Shown piece after piece: positions 17,744-27,113 of a stretch of DNA of 64,000 nt. The stretch covers positions 62,001-126,000 of the forward strand of contig NZ_AZEQ01000002.1 of assembly GCF_001436025.1 (NCBI RefSeq), in the 5' to 3' direction. Position 1 is the first letter of the stretch. Each line of letters opens with the position of its first letter. Source of the stretch: Limosilactobacillus mucosae DSM 13345. GTDB lineage: Bacteria > Bacillota > Bacilli > Lactobacillales > Lactobacillaceae. Position numbers and translations under genes: made by a program. A model generated the notes under the pieces. It saw only the letters and a program-made list of their open reading frames with translations, did not search any database and was not told the origin of the DNA.

Positions 17744-19162
17744 ATGGGTTTAGCAAAAGTTAAGTATAAGGGCTTTATTGCCCCATTAATTATCGGGCTG
17801 CTGATCTGGTTCACGGCTCCAGTTCGGCCAGCCGGCGTTTCAGTTGCTGCCTGGCATATGATGGCGATCTTTATTGCAACGATTGCTGCCTGCATTACGC
17901 AGCCGCTGCCAATTGCTGCCGTAACTTTGATCGGCTTTACTGTCATGGTACTGACCAAGCTGGTACCAATGGACGATGCACTGACGGCCTTCAGCAATTC
18001 TTCTTCCTGGCTGATTGCCATGGCCTTTATGTTGGCACGGGGGATCATTAAGACTGGTCTGGGTCACCGGATTGCCCTGTATCTGATCAAAGCCTTTGGT
18101 AAAAAGACGCTTGGCCTGGCCTATGCCGTTGGGGGAATCGATCTGATCACGGCGCCAGCTACGCCTTCCAACACGGCCCGTGCCGGTGGGATCGTTTACC
18201 CACTGGTTGAATCCTTGGCCAAGACGTTTGGTTCCGAACCAAATGACGATTCACGCAAAAAAATCGGGGCGTTCCTGACGTTCTCTGAATTTAACAGCAA
18301 CATCATCACTTCGGCTATGTTTATGACGGCCCTGGCACCTAACCTGGTTATCGTTGCCCTGGCTAAGACGATGAAGATTCACATTACCTGGCTGGGCTGG
18401 TTTACGGCTAGTGTCGTACCTTGTCTGCTGCTGTTTATCCTGGTGCCATTCGTGATCTACAAGATGTATCCGCCTGAGATCAAAGAAACGCCAAATGCTC
18501 GTGAATGGGCTGACAAGAGCCTGCGCGAAATGGGACCAATGAAAGTTTCTGAAAAGATCATGGCAGGCGTCTTCATCTTAACGATCGTTTTGTGGATGAT
18601 GTCCAACACCTTGGGCATTGAAGCTTCATTCGTTGCTTTCTTGGCAATCTCACTGCTGCTGATCTTTGGGGTTTTGACTACTAAGGATCTGCTGAGTGAA
18701 ACAGGTGCCTGGAACGTTTTGATTTGGCTTTCAATTCTGGTCTTCATGGCAGGCGAGCTTTCTGAAATGGGTCTGATCAAGTGGCTGTCTAAGTCAATTG
18801 CTAGCGGTCTGCACGGTATGAACTGGGTTGCAGTTCTGGCAATTCTGATGATCATCTATTTCTACGCTCACTATCTTTTTGCCAGTGCCACAGCACACGT
18901 TACGGCTTTGTACGCTCCGTTTGTCGGAGTTGCCGTTTCGGCGGGGGCACCAGTTATGCTGGCGGCAATGATGCTGGCATTCTGTTCTTCAATCATGGCT
19001 TCGACCACTCACTATGCCAACGGTCCTGCTTCCATTTTGGCAAGCTCCGGTTATGTTAAACAGGGTGAATGGTGGCGCATGAGCTTTGTCTTGGGTCTGC
19101 TTTATCTGGTAGTCTTCTTGACGGTAGCACCTCTTTGGATGAAAGTTATCGGCATGTGGTAG
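17744..19162 (+). CDS. DASS-family anion symporter/antiporter (CitT-like)
   Basis: A 472-aa divalent anion:Na+ symporter family protein with about 12-14 hydrophobic segments. Signature segments are TAPATPSNTARAGG (an SNT motif of the substrate site) and the second half-repeat YFYAHYLFASATAHVTALY with ASTTHYANGPA. The family moves citrate, succinate, malate, fumarate or 2-oxoglutarate; bacterial CitT exchanges citrate for succinate. Here the neighbours make citrate import with succinate or malate export likely, but that is inference. The start has TTGGAGG 10 nt upstream. It is co-transcribed with the malate dehydrogenase gene and ends at a strong terminator. Confidence 0.88.
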   Translation: MGLAKVKYKGFIAPLIIGLLIWFTAPVRPAGVSVAAWHMMAIFIATIAACITQPLPIAAVTLIGFTVMVLTKLVPMDDALTAFSNSSSWLIAMAFMLARGIIKTGLGHRIALYLIKAFGKKTLGLAYAVGGIDLITAPATPSNTARAGGIVYPLVESLAKTFGSEPNDDSRKKIGAFLTFSEFNSNIITSAMFMTALAPNLVIVALAKTMKIHITWLGWFTASVVPCLLLFILVPFVIYKMYPPEIKETPNAREWADKSLREMGPMKVSEKIMAGVFILTIVLWMMSNTLGIEASFVAFLAISLLLIFGVLTTKDLLSETGAWNVLIWLSILVFMAGELSEMGLIKWLSKSIASGLHGMNWVAVLAILMIIYFYAHYLFASATAHVTALYAPFVGVAVSAGAPVMLAAMMLAFCSSIMASTTHYANGPASILASSGYVKQGEWWRMSFVLGLLYLVVFLTVAPLWMKVIGMW

Positions 19163-19164
19163 AC

Positions 19165-19204
19165 ATGCAAAAAAGCGATCCGGTTGGGGTCGCTTTTTTT
19201 GCAT
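19165..19204 (+). terminator. Terminator after the DASS carrier
   Basis: Stem ATGCAAAAAAGCGATCC / GGGTCGCTTTTTTTGCAT with a 5-nt loop. Confidence 0.88.
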
Positions 19205-19218
19205 CGAAAGGAAAGATT

Positions 19219-20007
19219 ATGAAATTTATTACATCAGATCACGTACGTCTGGATTATGAGGATGAAGGAACTGGCTATCCGGTTATATTGGTCAGTGGAT
19301 TGGGAATGTGCAAGGAAATCTGGCGGCCGACCAAGGAATTTTTGCTGCAAAACGGCTATCGGGTGGTTACTTTTGATGCACGCAATCAAGGCGCCTCTGA
19401 ACATACTTTTAAGGGTGCGCGCATCTCGCGGCATGCAATCGATGTTTATGAATTGCTGCAGAGTCTGTCGATTGAGCATTGCTTAGCAGTGGGGCATTCA
19501 ATGGGCGCTTCGACGATGTTTGGCTATGTCTCATTGTTTGGCCGTGGTCAGTTGGATGGCCTGATTGATATTGACCAAAGCCCTAAGATGATTAATGACG
19601 AGACGTGGCATTATGGCTTTAAGAATCTGACCTGGGATGAATTCCCGGCAGCACTGAAAATGCCGCTTGGCCGCGCTACTGCCGTCAAGATTGACGAGGC
19701 TACGGTTAATGCCGTTCGTCAGGCCAATACCCTGCATCCGTATGACCAAAGCGCCAATTTTAATTTTGCGATTGACCATGCCTTCCAGGACTGGCGCGAT
19801 ATCGTTGCTTTGATGCCGGTACCGTTTTTGGCGGTTGCTGGTGAAAAGTCGCCATACTTTAATCCTGATTTTCTGCAGGCCATTCAGATCCTAAATGAAA
19901 AAGCGCAGACACAGGTTGTTGCCAATGCCGGTCATGCCGTAATGGCAGAACAGCCAGCTGCCTTCAACCAGATTTTAGATCGTTTTGCGATGAGCGTTCA
20001 GTCATAA
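19219..20007 (+). CDS. Alpha/beta hydrolase
   Basis: A 262-aa alpha/beta-hydrolase-fold protein. The nucleophile elbow is GHSMGAS, the acid candidate lies in LIDIDQSP and the catalytic His in NAGHAVM near residue 240. The oxyanion region VSGLGMCKEIW and the FDARNQGAS strand are typical of the class. No signal peptide is present. The substrate cannot be assigned; esterase, peroxidase-like and ester-lactone hydrolases share this pattern. The ATG at 19219 has AAAGGAAAG upstream; the frame opened at 19069 overlaps the carrier gene and its terminator and is rejected. Reading through the terminator could link it to the dicarboxylate operon. Confidence 0.85.
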   Translation: MKFITSDHVRLDYEDEGTGYPVILVSGLGMCKEIWRPTKEFLLQNGYRVVTFDARNQGASEHTFKGARISRHAIDVYELLQSLSIEHCLAVGHSMGASTMFGYVSLFGRGQLDGLIDIDQSPKMINDETWHYGFKNLTWDEFPAALKMPLGRATAVKIDEATVNAVRQANTLHPYDQSANFNFAIDHAFQDWRDIVALMPVPFLAVAGEKSPYFNPDFLQAIQILNEKAQTQVVANAGHAVMAEQPAAFNQILDRFAMSVQS

Positions 20008-20036
20008 AAAAAACGTCGCCTACAGCAGACGACGCA
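20005..20036 (-). terminator. citI terminator (minus strand)
   Basis: Short stem CGTCG / CGACG with a loop of about 11 nt and, on the minus strand, a run of eight T residues. Confidence 0.6.
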
Positions 20037-20042
20037 TAAAGA

Positions 20043-20993
20043 TCAGTTGTTGTCCAATTCCAGCAGGACTCGGTTGGCTACGGCCTCATTGGTAATAATG
20101 TCGGTTAAGAGACTGCCGCGTAAGGCTCCCAGCATGGCGCGGGCCTTAAACTTGCTTTTAACGACGCCAATCCGGCAAGGTACCTCTAAAAGTGCGGCTA
20201 CGGAGGCACCAAATAGTTTGTCGCTCTTTGGCGTTAGAATCTGACCATCAATGTTGTAGGGGCGACCGTAAAGCATACCGACGATTTCTTGACGATCAAC
20301 GTTTTCGAAAATTTCGTTAAGACTTTGATGCCAGACCCGAATGCTGTTGACTGAGTCGATCGTGCCAATACCGGTAAAAAGCATGTCCATCTTACCGCAC
20401 TGTTCAAAGACGTTAGCCATGGCTGGTTCATTTTTAAGCTGTTCTCTGACGGTGTCGTTGAGAATGTAAAGTGGAGCTGGAATGGTCAGGTAACTGGATC
20501 CATACTTGGCAGCAGCGCGCTGAACCAATGGTGTTGCACCGATTGCTGAGCTGTACTTGAGATTGTCGCCCATAAACTGGGTAAAGATCAGGTCATCACG
20601 GACGTCGGTTTGGAAACGATTGATGATGTTCATCAGCGTTCCGCCCCAGCTGACGCCAACGATTTCGCTGCCTTTAATATGGCGCTGAATTTCCGCCGCG
20701 GCAAAGTCGATGATGTTTTCGATATCAGCGTTGGTCGTGGCGGCGTCTTTGATGATCATCGTGTTGGTATGCGGAAAGAGCTCCGCAAAACGAGTCTCTA
20801 ATTCAGTGTTGCGATCGATTGGTGAATTAATGGTGATTCTAACGATGCCAGCCGCGCGTGCCTCATTTAAAGCCTTGGTAATCAGATAACGGCTTAATTG
20901 GTATTTTTCCGACAGTTGGGTGATGGTCAGCTGGCCGAGATAATAGTCACGGGCAATATCTGCCAGTTGTCCTTGCTGTGTGATGTCGTTCAT
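20043..20993 (-). CDS. citI: SorC/DeoR-family regulator of citrate genes (CitI-like)
   Basis: A 316-aa SorC-family regulator. The N-terminal helix-turn-helix is LTITQLSEKYQLSRYLITKAL near residues 22-42, quoted here within length limits as two helices around the YQLS turn. The rest is a sugar-phosphate-isomerase-like effector domain (VGVSWGGTLMN, TGIGTID, GVVKSKFKARAMLGALRGSLL). CitI of Weissella and Leuconostoc belongs to this family and activates cit genes in response to citrate. The gene is divergent from citM-citCDEF, with a 181-bp AT-rich region between them that carries the cit promoter and probably the operators. Naming rests on family and position. Confidence 0.85.
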   Translation of the reverse strand: MNDITQQGQLADIARDYYLGQLTITQLSEKYQLSRYLITKALNEARAAGIVRITINSPIDRNTELETRFAELFPHTNTMIIKDAATTNADIENIIDFAAAEIQRHIKGSEIVGVSWGGTLMNIINRFQTDVRDDLIFTQFMGDNLKYSSAIGATPLVQRAAAKYGSSYLTIPAPLYILNDTVREQLKNEPAMANVFEQCGKMDMLFTGIGTIDSVNSIRVWHQSLNEIFENVDRQEIVGMLYGRPYNIDGQILTPKSDKLFGASVAALLEVPCRIGVVKSKFKARAMLGALRGSLLTDIITNEAVANRVLLELDNN

Positions 20994-21081
20994 GTTAATG
21001 ATCCTTCTTTCTAAAGACGATTCTGAATCTCTTTTTTAATAATAGCAAACTTTTTTAATTTTGAAAAAATATTATAACTAT

Positions 21082-21110
21082 TTGAAAAAGTTAAAAAGGG
21101 AGAGTAAAAT
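21082..21110 (+). promoter_or_regulatory. citM-citCDEF promoter
   Basis: TTGAAA (21082-21087) and TAAAAT (21105-21110) spaced by 17 bp, 64 bp before the citM start. The AT-rich block 21035-21090 with repeated TTTGAAAAA sequences is the likely CitI operator region; a weaker minus-strand TTTTCA-17-TATTAT pair could serve citI. Confidence 0.65.
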
Positions 21111-21174
21111 TACTGATGAGAGATTTGAAATAATAGATGAGTTTGAGAATTTGATAACTTGAAGGGATGATTAG

Positions 21175-22338
21175 ATGACTTCAGAAGAAGATGCTATTCT
21201 TCGTCTGCATCAAGCCCATACCGGGATGCTGGACATTAAAACTGATTTTGACATTGAGGACCGAGCAGACCTGCAAAAGGCTTATACGCCCGGGGTAGCG
21301 GTCTTATCAAGAATGATTGCCGAAAAGCCGGAACTCAAAGACAAGTTTACGGTCAGCGGCAAACTGGTTGCCTTGATTACTGATGGGACGGCCGTACTGG
21401 GACTTGGTAACGTCGGCCCGGCTGCCGGCCTGCCGGTTATTGAAGGGAAAGCCTTGCTGTACAAGGATCTGGCCAATATCAACGCCATTCCGCTGGCAGT
21501 TGATCAAGTTAGCCCAAAAGAAATCATCAAGACGATCAAAAACATCTCGCTATCATTTGCTGGCATTCATCTTGAAGACATTGCCGCACCGCGCTGTTTT
21601 GAAATTGAAAATGCCCTGAGCGAAGAGCTGGACATACCAGTCTATCATGACGATCAAGAAGGCAGTGCCATTGTGGTTTTAGCTGGTTTGATCAATGCTG
21701 CCAAGGTCGTTGGCAAAAAGCTGACGGATCTGCGCGTCGTAATCAATGGTGTTGGTGCCTCTGGACTGGCAACGGCGCGCCTGCTGTATGCGGCCGGCAT
21801 CAAGCACTTAACGCTGGTTGACGTTCACGGCGTCATTACCAGTGAGGATTACCGCGCCAATGATTATCAGCGGTTGTTTGCCGCTAAGTTGGGAACGCCG
21901 CAAAGGATGGAAAATCAAAATATTCATGATGCCATCAAGGGACAGGATGCCTTTATCGGACTTTCAACCGGCAATGTCATCAATCGTCATGACGTCAAGC
22001 AGATGAATGAGCAGCCAATCATCTTTGCTCTGGCAAATCCGCATCAGGAAATTGCACCTGAAAAAGCTAAGGAAGCCGGGGCAGCCGTAATTGCTACTGG
22101 ATCTAGCCAATACCCTAATCAGGTCAATAACATTCTGGCTTTTCCCGGACTGTTCAAAGGCTTATTGGCCAGCGGCTTGAAAAAGGTTGACATGGATCTG
22201 CAAAAAGCAGTTGCTCAGGCACTGGCCAGCGTGGTTGCGGAACCGACTGCTGAGAATATCGTTCCCAGCGTCTTTGATGAGCGCGTCGTCCCAACCGTAG
22301 CAAAAGCGGTTGTTGATTATGCCAGTCAATCAAAATAA
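21175..22338 (+). CDS. citM: Malic enzyme-like oxaloacetate decarboxylase
   Basis: A 387-aa malic enzyme family protein. The tyrosine-containing YTPGVAVLS and lysine-containing catalytic regions, the divalent-metal segment LEDIAAPRCFEIE and HDDQEGSAIV, and the dinucleotide motif INGVGASGLATA are all present. In citrate clusters this enzyme (CitM of Lactococcus) decarboxylates oxaloacetate from citrate lyase to pyruvate without NAD reduction; a malate-oxidising role (mae) cannot be excluded. It is the first gene of the operon, with GAAGGGATG upstream, 14 nt before citC. Confidence 0.88.
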   Translation: MTSEEDAILRLHQAHTGMLDIKTDFDIEDRADLQKAYTPGVAVLSRMIAEKPELKDKFTVSGKLVALITDGTAVLGLGNVGPAAGLPVIEGKALLYKDLANINAIPLAVDQVSPKEIIKTIKNISLSFAGIHLEDIAAPRCFEIENALSEELDIPVYHDDQEGSAIVVLAGLINAAKVVGKKLTDLRVVINGVGASGLATARLLYAAGIKHLTLVDVHGVITSEDYRANDYQRLFAAKLGTPQRMENQNIHDAIKGQDAFIGLSTGNVINRHDVKQMNEQPIIFALANPHQEIAPEKAKEAGAAVIATGSSQYPNQVNNILAFPGLFKGLLASGLKKVDMDLQKAVAQALASVVAEPTAENIVPSVFDERVVPTVAKAVVDYASQSK

Positions 22339-22352
22339 AAAGGAGTCGTCCC

Positions 22353-23414
22353 ATGGAAAATCACATTGTTGATCTGCATCTGAGTGATCGAGCTACCCGG
22401 CAGAAATGGCAGCAGTTTTTGGAATCGTTGGGAATTCATAACTTTTCGGATGCTGAGGTCGACAAGATCGATTTTACTCTGGGACTGCTTGATGAACAAG
22501 GCCAGTTGGTTGGTACGGGATCAGCTGCCGGCAATGTCTTGAAATACATTGGCGTCTGCAACAAAGAAGCCGTGCCGGGAGCCAGGTTCAATGCTATTGT
22601 CAGTGCCTTGACGAATCGACTCTTTCAAGAACATCGCTTTCATTTGTTTGTCTTTACCAAGGCCAGATATTCCGCAAGCTTTCAGCACCTCGGCTTTAAG
22701 GAACTGGCTCATTCGGATGTTGCCGCCTTTTTGGAAACCGGCGATCCGAACGTTGATGATTATTTAGCCGCTGTTCCGCGTGTGGACGGACAAGCGACTA
22801 AAAAAGTAGCGGGCATCGTTATGAATGCCAACCCCTTTACCAATGGTCATCGCTACTTGGTCGAGCAGGCAGCTAAAGAAAACGATCTGGTCTATGTCTT
22901 TGTAGTCAATACGGATCTGTCGCTGTTTAAGACCAGTGAACGATTCGAACTGGTAAAAGCGGGGACGGCTGACCTAAAGAACGTCATTGTCGTTGATGGT
23001 GGCGATTATATGGTCAGTTATGCTACTTTCCCAGCCTACTTTTTGGAATCAGCCGACCAGACGATTCGCTACCAGACAACCTTAGATGCCCGCGTCTTTC
23101 GCGACACGATCGCACCGGCACTCAATATAAAGACGCGTTATGTTGGCAGTGAGCCGTTATCACGAACGACTGGAATCTATAATCAAGTTTTGCAGCAGGA
23201 ACTGCCGCCTAAAGTTGCGTTAAAGATTATTGATCGCAAGACGGCAACTAATGGAAATTATATTACCGCGACCGAGGTACGCAAATGCATCAAGGATGAC
23301 AATCTCGATGCCATCGTGGGGCTCGTCCCAGCAACGACGCAGAAGTTCGTTGAAGACCATGTTGCGATACTTCAAGAGCGGATCAAGGAAGGAATGAACA
23401 TCAATGGAAATTAA
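22353..23414 (+). CDS. citC: [Citrate (pro-3S)-lyase] ligase
   Basis: A 353-aa citrate lyase synthetase that acetylates the thiol of the prosthetic group on CitD with ATP and acetate, activating the lyase. The N-terminal ~130 residues are GNAT-like (VGTGSAAGNVLKYIGVC). The nucleotidyltransferase core has NPFTNGHRYLVEQA (HxGH-type motif) and NVIVVDGGDYMVSYATFP. The length is standard. AAGGAG precedes the ATG by 7-8 nt. It overlaps citD by 11 nt, indicating translational coupling. Confidence 0.95.
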   Translation: MENHIVDLHLSDRATRQKWQQFLESLGIHNFSDAEVDKIDFTLGLLDEQGQLVGTGSAAGNVLKYIGVCNKEAVPGARFNAIVSALTNRLFQEHRFHLFVFTKARYSASFQHLGFKELAHSDVAAFLETGDPNVDDYLAAVPRVDGQATKKVAGIVMNANPFTNGHRYLVEQAAKENDLVYVFVVNTDLSLFKTSERFELVKAGTADLKNVIVVDGGDYMVSYATFPAYFLESADQTIRYQTTLDARVFRDTIAPALNIKTRYVGSEPLSRTTGIYNQVLQQELPPKVALKIIDRKTATNGNYITATEVRKCIKDDNLDAIVGLVPATTQKFVEDHVAILQERIKEGMNINGN

Positions 23415-23697
23415 GGAAACCGCAGTAGCTGGTACCTTGGAATCATCTGATATTCAAATCATGCTGTCCAAGGGTACGGATGGCATTGCGATTGATTTGG
23501 AATCAGACGTTGCCAAGCAGTTTGGCACCCAGATCAAGAAGGTCATCACTGAAACGCTGACGGCAATGGGAATTCAAAACGCTAAGGTTAAGGCCGTTGA
23601 CAAGGGCGCCTTGGATTGTGTAATCAAGGCCCGCACGATTGCCGCTGCGCAACGTGCTGCCAAGACGACTGATGAACCTGCATGGGAGGTATTGTAA
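23404..23697 (+). CDS. citD: Citrate lyase acyl carrier protein (gamma subunit)
   Basis: A 97-aa acyl carrier subunit of citrate lyase. The prosthetic-group serine is Ser14 in AGTLESSDIQI, which carries 2'-(5''-phosphoribosyl)-3'-dephospho-CoA. The ATG at 23404 lies inside the end of citC, with AAGGAA upstream. citE follows 2 nt after the stop. Confidence 0.95.
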   Translation: MEIKETAVAGTLESSDIQIMLSKGTDGIAIDLESDVAKQFGTQIKKVITETLTAMGIQNAKVKAVDKGALDCVIKARTIAAAQRAAKTTDEPAWEVL

Positions 23698-23699
23698 GC

Positions 23700-24614
23700 A
23701 TGGCTGAAATTAAAGAACGCTTGCGCCGGACGATGATGTTCGTACCTGGCAACAACCCAGCAATGGTTAAGGATGCTGGTATCTATGGTGCCGACTCCAT
23801 CATGTTCGACTTGGAAGATGCCGTTTCAATGGCTGAAAAAGATGCTGCTCGTGACCTGGTTTACGAAGCTTTGCAAACGCAGGACTATGGCGACGCGGAA
23901 CTGGTTGTCCGGGTCAATGGTCAAGACACGCCATACTATGCTAATGACGTTCGGGCCATGGTTAAGGCTGGGATCGACGTTGTCCGGCTGCCAAAAGCTG
24001 AAGATGCCGAAATGGTTAAGAAGCTGGATGCTGACATCACGGCTGCCGAAAAAGAATTTGGCCGTGAAGAAGGCTCAACGATGCTGATGGCTGCCATTGA
24101 AAGCGCCAAGGGGGTTATCAACGCCTACCAAATCGCTTCTGCATCTGATCGGATGATGGGAATTGCGCTGTCTGCCGAAGACTACACGACTGACATGAAG
24201 ACGCACCGCTACCCAGATGGTGCCGAACTTGAATTTGCCCGCAACATGGTTCTGCATGCTGCTCGGGCGGCTGGTGTAGCTGCCTTTGACACGGTCTTCA
24301 CCAACATGAACGACACGGAAGGCTTCTACCGTGAAACTGAATACATTCACCAGCTTGGCTTTGACGGCAAGTCGTTGGTTAACCCACGTCAAATTCCAAT
24401 GGTTAACAAGGTTTACGAACCAACCAAGAAGGAAATCGAAAACGCCAAGAACGTTGAAAATGCCATCAAGGAAGCCAAACTCAAGGGTTCTGGCGTCATT
24501 TCCATGAACGGTCAAATGGTCGACCGTCCAGTTGTGCTGCGTGCTGAACGGGTGATGCGCCTGGCTAAGGCATCCAACCTGATTGACGAGGAGGGAAACT
24601 ACATTGAAAAATAA
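23700..24614 (+). CDS. citE: Citrate lyase beta subunit (citryl-ACP lyase)
   Basis: A 304-aa HpcH/HpaI-fold lyase that cleaves citryl-ACP to acetyl-ACP and oxaloacetate. Seen in sequence: [13 protein letters not shown] at the N-terminus, [12 protein letters not shown] (metal-binding Glu/Asp), [12 protein letters not shown] (substrate Arg), [10 protein letters not shown] and [10 protein letters not shown]. The ATG at 23700 has GGGAGGT 9 nt upstream; the frame start at 23682 would overlap citD and has no site. It overlaps citF by 11 nt. Confidence 0.96.
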   Translation: MAEIKERLRRTMMFVPGNNPAMVKDAGIYGADSIMFDLEDAVSMAEKDAARDLVYEALQTQDYGDAELVVRVNGQDTPYYANDVRAMVKAGIDVVRLPKAEDAEMVKKLDADITAAEKEFGREEGSTMLMAAIESAKGVINAYQIASASDRMMGIALSAEDYTTDMKTHRYPDGAELEFARNMVLHAARAAGVAAFDTVFTNMNDTEGFYRETEYIHQLGFDGKSLVNPRQIPMVNKVYEPTKKEIENAKNVENAIKEAKLKGSGVISMNGQMVDRPVVLRAERVMRLAKASNLIDEEGNYIEK

Positions 24615-26142
24615 TGTAAATCGCGAACTGCCAGAAGATCTGATGAAGCAGCTCGACTACAAGCCATTTGAAACTACCGAAATCGGCCATCCCGAGGTTC
24701 AACGGGTTGCGCCTAAGGTTACTGTAACGACTGGTGACGACAAGGTTGTTGAATCACTGGAAGACGTTGTTAAAAAGACCGTTAAAGACGGCATGACGAT
24801 TTCTTTCCACCACCACTTCCGTAACGGTGACTTTGTCTTCAATCAAGTAATGGACATCATCTTGAAGCTGGGGATCAAGGACCTGACGCTGGCACCATCC
24901 TCACTGACTGGTGTCATGAACGACAAGGTGATTGAAGCCATCAAGGCAGGTACGATTACCAACATTACCAGTTCAGGAATGCGTGGCTCTTTGGGCGACT
25001 TTGTATCTCATGGTGGCTTAAAGAACCCAGTTATCTTCCGTTCACATGGTAACCGGGCGCGTTCAATCGAAAACGGCAACATCAAGATCGACGTTGCTTT
25101 CCTGGGGGTACCAAACTCAGATGCGCTGGGTAACGCTAATGGGATGAATGGTGATGCCGTCTTTGGCTCATTGGGCTATGCTTTGATGGATGCTCAATAT
25201 GCTGACAAGGTCGTCTTGCTGACTGACAACATTGTCGACTACCCTAACACGCCAGCTTCAATCAAGCAGACGCAGGTTGACTACGTTGTTAAGGTTGACA
25301 AGGTGGGTGACCCTGACAAGATCGGTTCTGGAGCTACTCGTTTCACTAAGGACCCTAAGGAATTGAAGATTGCCTCAATGGTAAACGACGTGATCGTCAA
25401 CTCACCATACTTCAAGGATGGCTTCTCCTTCCAAACTGGTTCTGGTGGTGCAGCCCTGGCCGTTACGCGGTTCCTGCGTCAATCCATGATCGATGCCGGC
25501 ATCACGGCTTCATTTGCTCTGGGTGGGATTACCTCGCCAACGGTTAAGCTGCTTGAAGAAGGCCTGGTCAAGAAGGTAATGGACGTTCAAGACTTTGACA
25601 AGGGTGCGGCTGCTTCCATGAAGAACAACCAAAACCAACAAGAAATTGATGCTTCCTGGTATGCTGATCCTGACAACAAGGGGGCCATGGTTGACCAGCT
25701 TGACGTTGCCATTTTATCTGCTCTGGAAATCGACACCAACTTCAACGTTAACGTTATGACGGGTTCTGATGGCGTGATTCGTGGGGCGATTGGTGGTCAC
25801 CAGGATGCTGCTACCTCTAAGCTGACGATTATTTCGGCTCCATTGGTTCGTGGTCGGATTGCTACGGTTGTTCCAGATGTAACGACGGTAGTTACGCCAG
25901 GCGAATCTGTTGACGTACTGGTTACTGAATACGGGATTGCCATCAACCCTCGTCGCAAGGACCTGCAGGATGCCCTGAGCAATGTTCCTGGTCTGCCAGT
26001 CTACGATATTCATGATCTGCAAAAGCTGGCTGAATCCAAGGTTGGCAAGCCAGAACCACTGCAGTTTACTGATCGGACGGTGGCCCTGGTTGAATACCGT
26101 GATGGAACGATTATTGACACGATCAAGCAGGTTAAGGACTAG
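24604..26142 (+). CDS. citF: Citrate lyase alpha subunit (citrate:acetyl-ACP transferase)
   Basis: A 512-aa alpha subunit that exchanges acetyl for citrate on the acyl carrier protein. Conserved segments are [11 protein letters not shown] at the N-terminus, [28 protein letters not shown] and [13 protein letters not shown]. The start is best placed at TTG 24604, 9 nt after a perfect AGGAGG at 24589-24594; the upstream TTG at 24583 would lie before that site. The ORF overlaps citE by 11 nt. It is the last gene before a strong terminator. A non-ATG start may tune its translation relative to citE. Confidence 0.94.
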   Translation: MKNNVNRELPEDLMKQLDYKPFETTEIGHPEVQRVAPKVTVTTGDDKVVESLEDVVKKTVKDGMTISFHHHFRNGDFVFNQVMDIILKLGIKDLTLAPSSLTGVMNDKVIEAIKAGTITNITSSGMRGSLGDFVSHGGLKNPVIFRSHGNRARSIENGNIKIDVAFLGVPNSDALGNANGMNGDAVFGSLGYALMDAQYADKVVLLTDNIVDYPNTPASIKQTQVDYVVKVDKVGDPDKIGSGATRFTKDPKELKIASMVNDVIVNSPYFKDGFSFQTGSGGAALAVTRFLRQSMIDAGITASFALGGITSPTVKLLEEGLVKKVMDVQDFDKGAAASMKNNQNQQEIDASWYADPDNKGAMVDQLDVAILSALEIDTNFNVNVMTGSDGVIRGAIGGHQDAATSKLTIISAPLVRGRIATVVPDVTTVVTPGESVDVLVTEYGIAINPRRKDLQDALSNVPGLPVYDIHDLQKLAESKVGKPEPLQFTDRTVALVEYRDGTIIDTIKQVKD

Positions 26143-26166
26143 TTAGTCTAAACTGATTAAAATTTT

Positions 26167-26206
26167 AAAAACCGCGGCTGGCATTTAAAATCAGTCGCGG
26201 TTTTTT
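26167..26206 (+). terminator. Terminator between citF and citG
   Basis: Stem AAAAACCGCGGCTG / CAGTCGCGGTTTTTT with TTTTTT tail. It separates citMCDEF from citG. Confidence 0.88.
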
Positions 26207-26228
26207 ACCAAAATTGAGGATATGATTT

Positions 26229-27113
26229 ATGGAACAAACAAGCGCTAAGCTGGTTAACGATGCACTGCGAGCAATGATTTATGAGGTTTCCGTCAACCCC
26301 AAGCCTGGACTGGTGGATCCGGTGTCTTCTGGACCACACCCTGATATGGATGTATTCTTATTTATTGACAGTGCCCTTAGTTTGCATCATTATTTTGAAC
26401 AAAGCGTTGATTTGGGAATGAATTTTACAGCGACTGATCTGACGCTTATGTTTAAAAAACTGCGAACTTTTGGGATTGAAGCCGAAAAGACGATGTTTAA
26501 GGCAACCAATGGCGTTAATACGCATAAGGGTGCGGTTTTTTCGCTCGGTGTCCTGACGTGTGCCGAAGCCTATCGCATCAAGCATCCCCAGTTGGATCTG
26601 ACCACGATCGTTAAACGGATGCTTAAAGGATTGACAGCCAGTGATTACGATATTGAAAAGCTGCATGCCAAGCCCGTTGAGCAGCTGACGGCCGGTGAAA
26701 AAGAATTTCTGCGCTATGGCATCAAAGGCATTCGTGGTGAGGCTGAGGCTGGCTATCCAACCGTCATGCAGATTGGCGTGCCAGCACTGAAAAAAAGCCA
26801 GGGAACAACGATGCAGCGCTTGTTGGATACGTTTATGCATATCGTCGCGCAGACTGAGGACACCAATCTGATCAAACGGGCTGGTCGTCATGACGTTGTT
26901 GAAGAGGCTCATCAACAGGCAAAAAGATATTTAGAGCTGGGCGGCACGCAGACGCAGGCCGGCCGCGACTATCTGGCACGGCTCAATCAAGAATATCTGC
27001 TCAACAACTACAGTCTGGGCGGTTCGGCCGATCTGCTGATATTAACGATTTTTATTGGTCTGCGTCAAGGAATCTTACGGCCAGAAGCCATGCAATCTGA
27101 AGGGATGATTTGA
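26229..27113 (+). CDS. citG: Triphosphoribosyl-dephospho-CoA synthase
   Basis: A 294-aa CitG that makes 2'-(5''-triphosphoribosyl)-3'-dephospho-CoA, the precursor of the citrate lyase prosthetic group. Signatures are EVSVNPKPGLVDP, GVNTHKGAVFSLG, GIRGEAEAGYPTV and the C-terminal NNYSLGGSADLL. It is the stand-alone CitG domain; the CitX transferase domain, fused in Leuconostoc-type CitG, is absent. It follows citF after a terminator and shares one nucleotide (TGATG) with the LysR gene downstream. Confidence 0.94.
   Translation: MEQTSAKLVNDALRAMIYEVSVNPKPGLVDPVSSGPHPDMDVFLFIDSALSLHHYFEQSVDLGMNFTATDLTLMFKKLRTFGIEAEKTMFKATNGVNTHKGAVFSLGVLTCAEAYRIKHPQLDLTTIVKRMLKGLTASDYDIEKLHAKPVEQLTAGEKEFLRYGIKGIRGEAEAGYPTVMQIGVPALKKSQGTTMQRLLDTFMHIVAQTEDTNLIKRAGRHDVVEEAHQQAKRYLELGGTQTQAGRDYLARLNQEYLLNNYSLGGSADLLILTIFIGLRQGILRPEAMQSEGMI

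Noticed and set aside
26358-26915. 185-aa minus-strand frame inside citG
   Set aside because: Opposite-strand shadow within conserved CitG motifs.
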